This document shows, in pieces, positions 5,984 to 6,216 of a DNA stretch of 6,216 nt. The DNA comes from Streptosporangiaceae bacterium (GTDB lineage Bacteria; Actinomycetota; Actinomycetes; Streptosporangiales; Streptosporangiaceae), in assembly GCA_030043395.1 (NCBI GenBank), contig JASHXW010000332.1, positions 1-6,216 on the forward strand, read 5' to 3'. Made by a program: the position numbers and the translations under genes. The notes under the pieces were generated by a model, which saw nothing but the letters and a program-made list of their open reading frames with translations, was not told the origin of the DNA and did not search any database. Every line of letters starts with the position of its first letter. Position 1 is the first letter of the stretch.

Positions 5984-6216
5984 TCAGCCGCGGATCGCGC
6001 TCACGAGGCTGACGACGGCCAGGACGGCCATGATGCCAGCGCCGATCAGGGTGATGAGCCGGATCGGAATCACCTTGACGAGCCCCCGGCCGCTGGCGAT
6101 GGCCAGCCCGGCCACCGACCACAGCGCCAGGAGCGCACCGATGCCGACGGCGACAGGATCGTGATACCGCGCCGCCAGGTTCACCAGCACGATCTGCGTC
6201 AGGTCGCCGAATTCGG
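5984..6216 (-). CDS. TMEM165/GDT1 (UPF0016) family cation transporter, C-terminal part
   Basis: The gene runs leftward and enters from the right window edge, so only its last 77 codons are seen; the frame is open to the edge. The visible part begins with EFGDLTQIVLVNLAARY, the second E-x-G-D-x-T-Q signature of the UPF0016 family, whose acidic and Thr residues bind the transported cation. It is followed by DPVAVGIGALLALWSVAGLAIASGRG and two predicted helices ending in VSLVSAIRG. Members exchange Mn2+ or Ca2+ for protons in the cytoplasmic membrane; bacterial ones are mostly linked to manganese export. GTG 6190 is not the start, because the signature motif lies upstream of it. Its TGA (5984-5986) faces the permease stop across only 8 nt. 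The family is clear; the substrate is inferred. Confidence 0.85.
   Translation of the reverse strand, partial: EFGDLTQIVLVNLAARYHDPVAVGIGALLALWSVAGLAIASGRGLVKVIPIRLITLIGAGIMAVLAVVSLVSAIRG

Overview
The window reads as ordinary chromosomal DNA from a GC-rich actinobacterium. Coding regions have strongly G/C-biased third positions, GTG starts and 4-nt gene overlaps are used, and one gene belongs to the F420-dependent PPOX-class oxidoreductase family typical of Actinobacteria. The genus cannot be fixed from the sequence.

Left block (1-3586, + strand): the 3' two-thirds of an atypical glutamyl-tRNA synthetase-like gene enters from the left edge. It overlaps by 4 nt (GTGA) a KimA-type potassium importer of the APC superfamily. 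After a 69-nt gap comes a small F420-dependent PPOX-family oxidoreductase. The three genes share a strand and look like one transcription unit; functional linkage is inferred only from spacing.

Middle (3587-3782): a 196-nt spacer with visibly more A/T than its surroundings. It holds a GGCAA-N6-TTGCC inverted repeat and a possible leaderless promoter, followed by a TetR/AcrR-family repressor gene (3783-4496).

Right block (4497-6216): a near-textbook CsoR-type operator (GCATACCC-N5-GGGTATGC) with an embedded -10-like TATGCT lies 49 bp upstream of a permease gene. The product is a DUF318/ArsP-like permease with two Cys-containing membrane motifs, a His/Asp-rich loop and a C-terminal YHS metal-binding domain. 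The simplest reading is a copper-responsive (or related soft-metal) efflux permease controlled by a CsoR-family repressor encoded elsewhere. Converging on it, 8 nt away, is the C-terminal part of a TMEM165/GDT1 (UPF0016) family cation transporter that runs off the right edge.

I see no mobile element, CRISPR array, tRNA, rRNA or phage signature. The most informative feature is the operator plus YHS-tailed permease; I do not see a clearly undescribed system.
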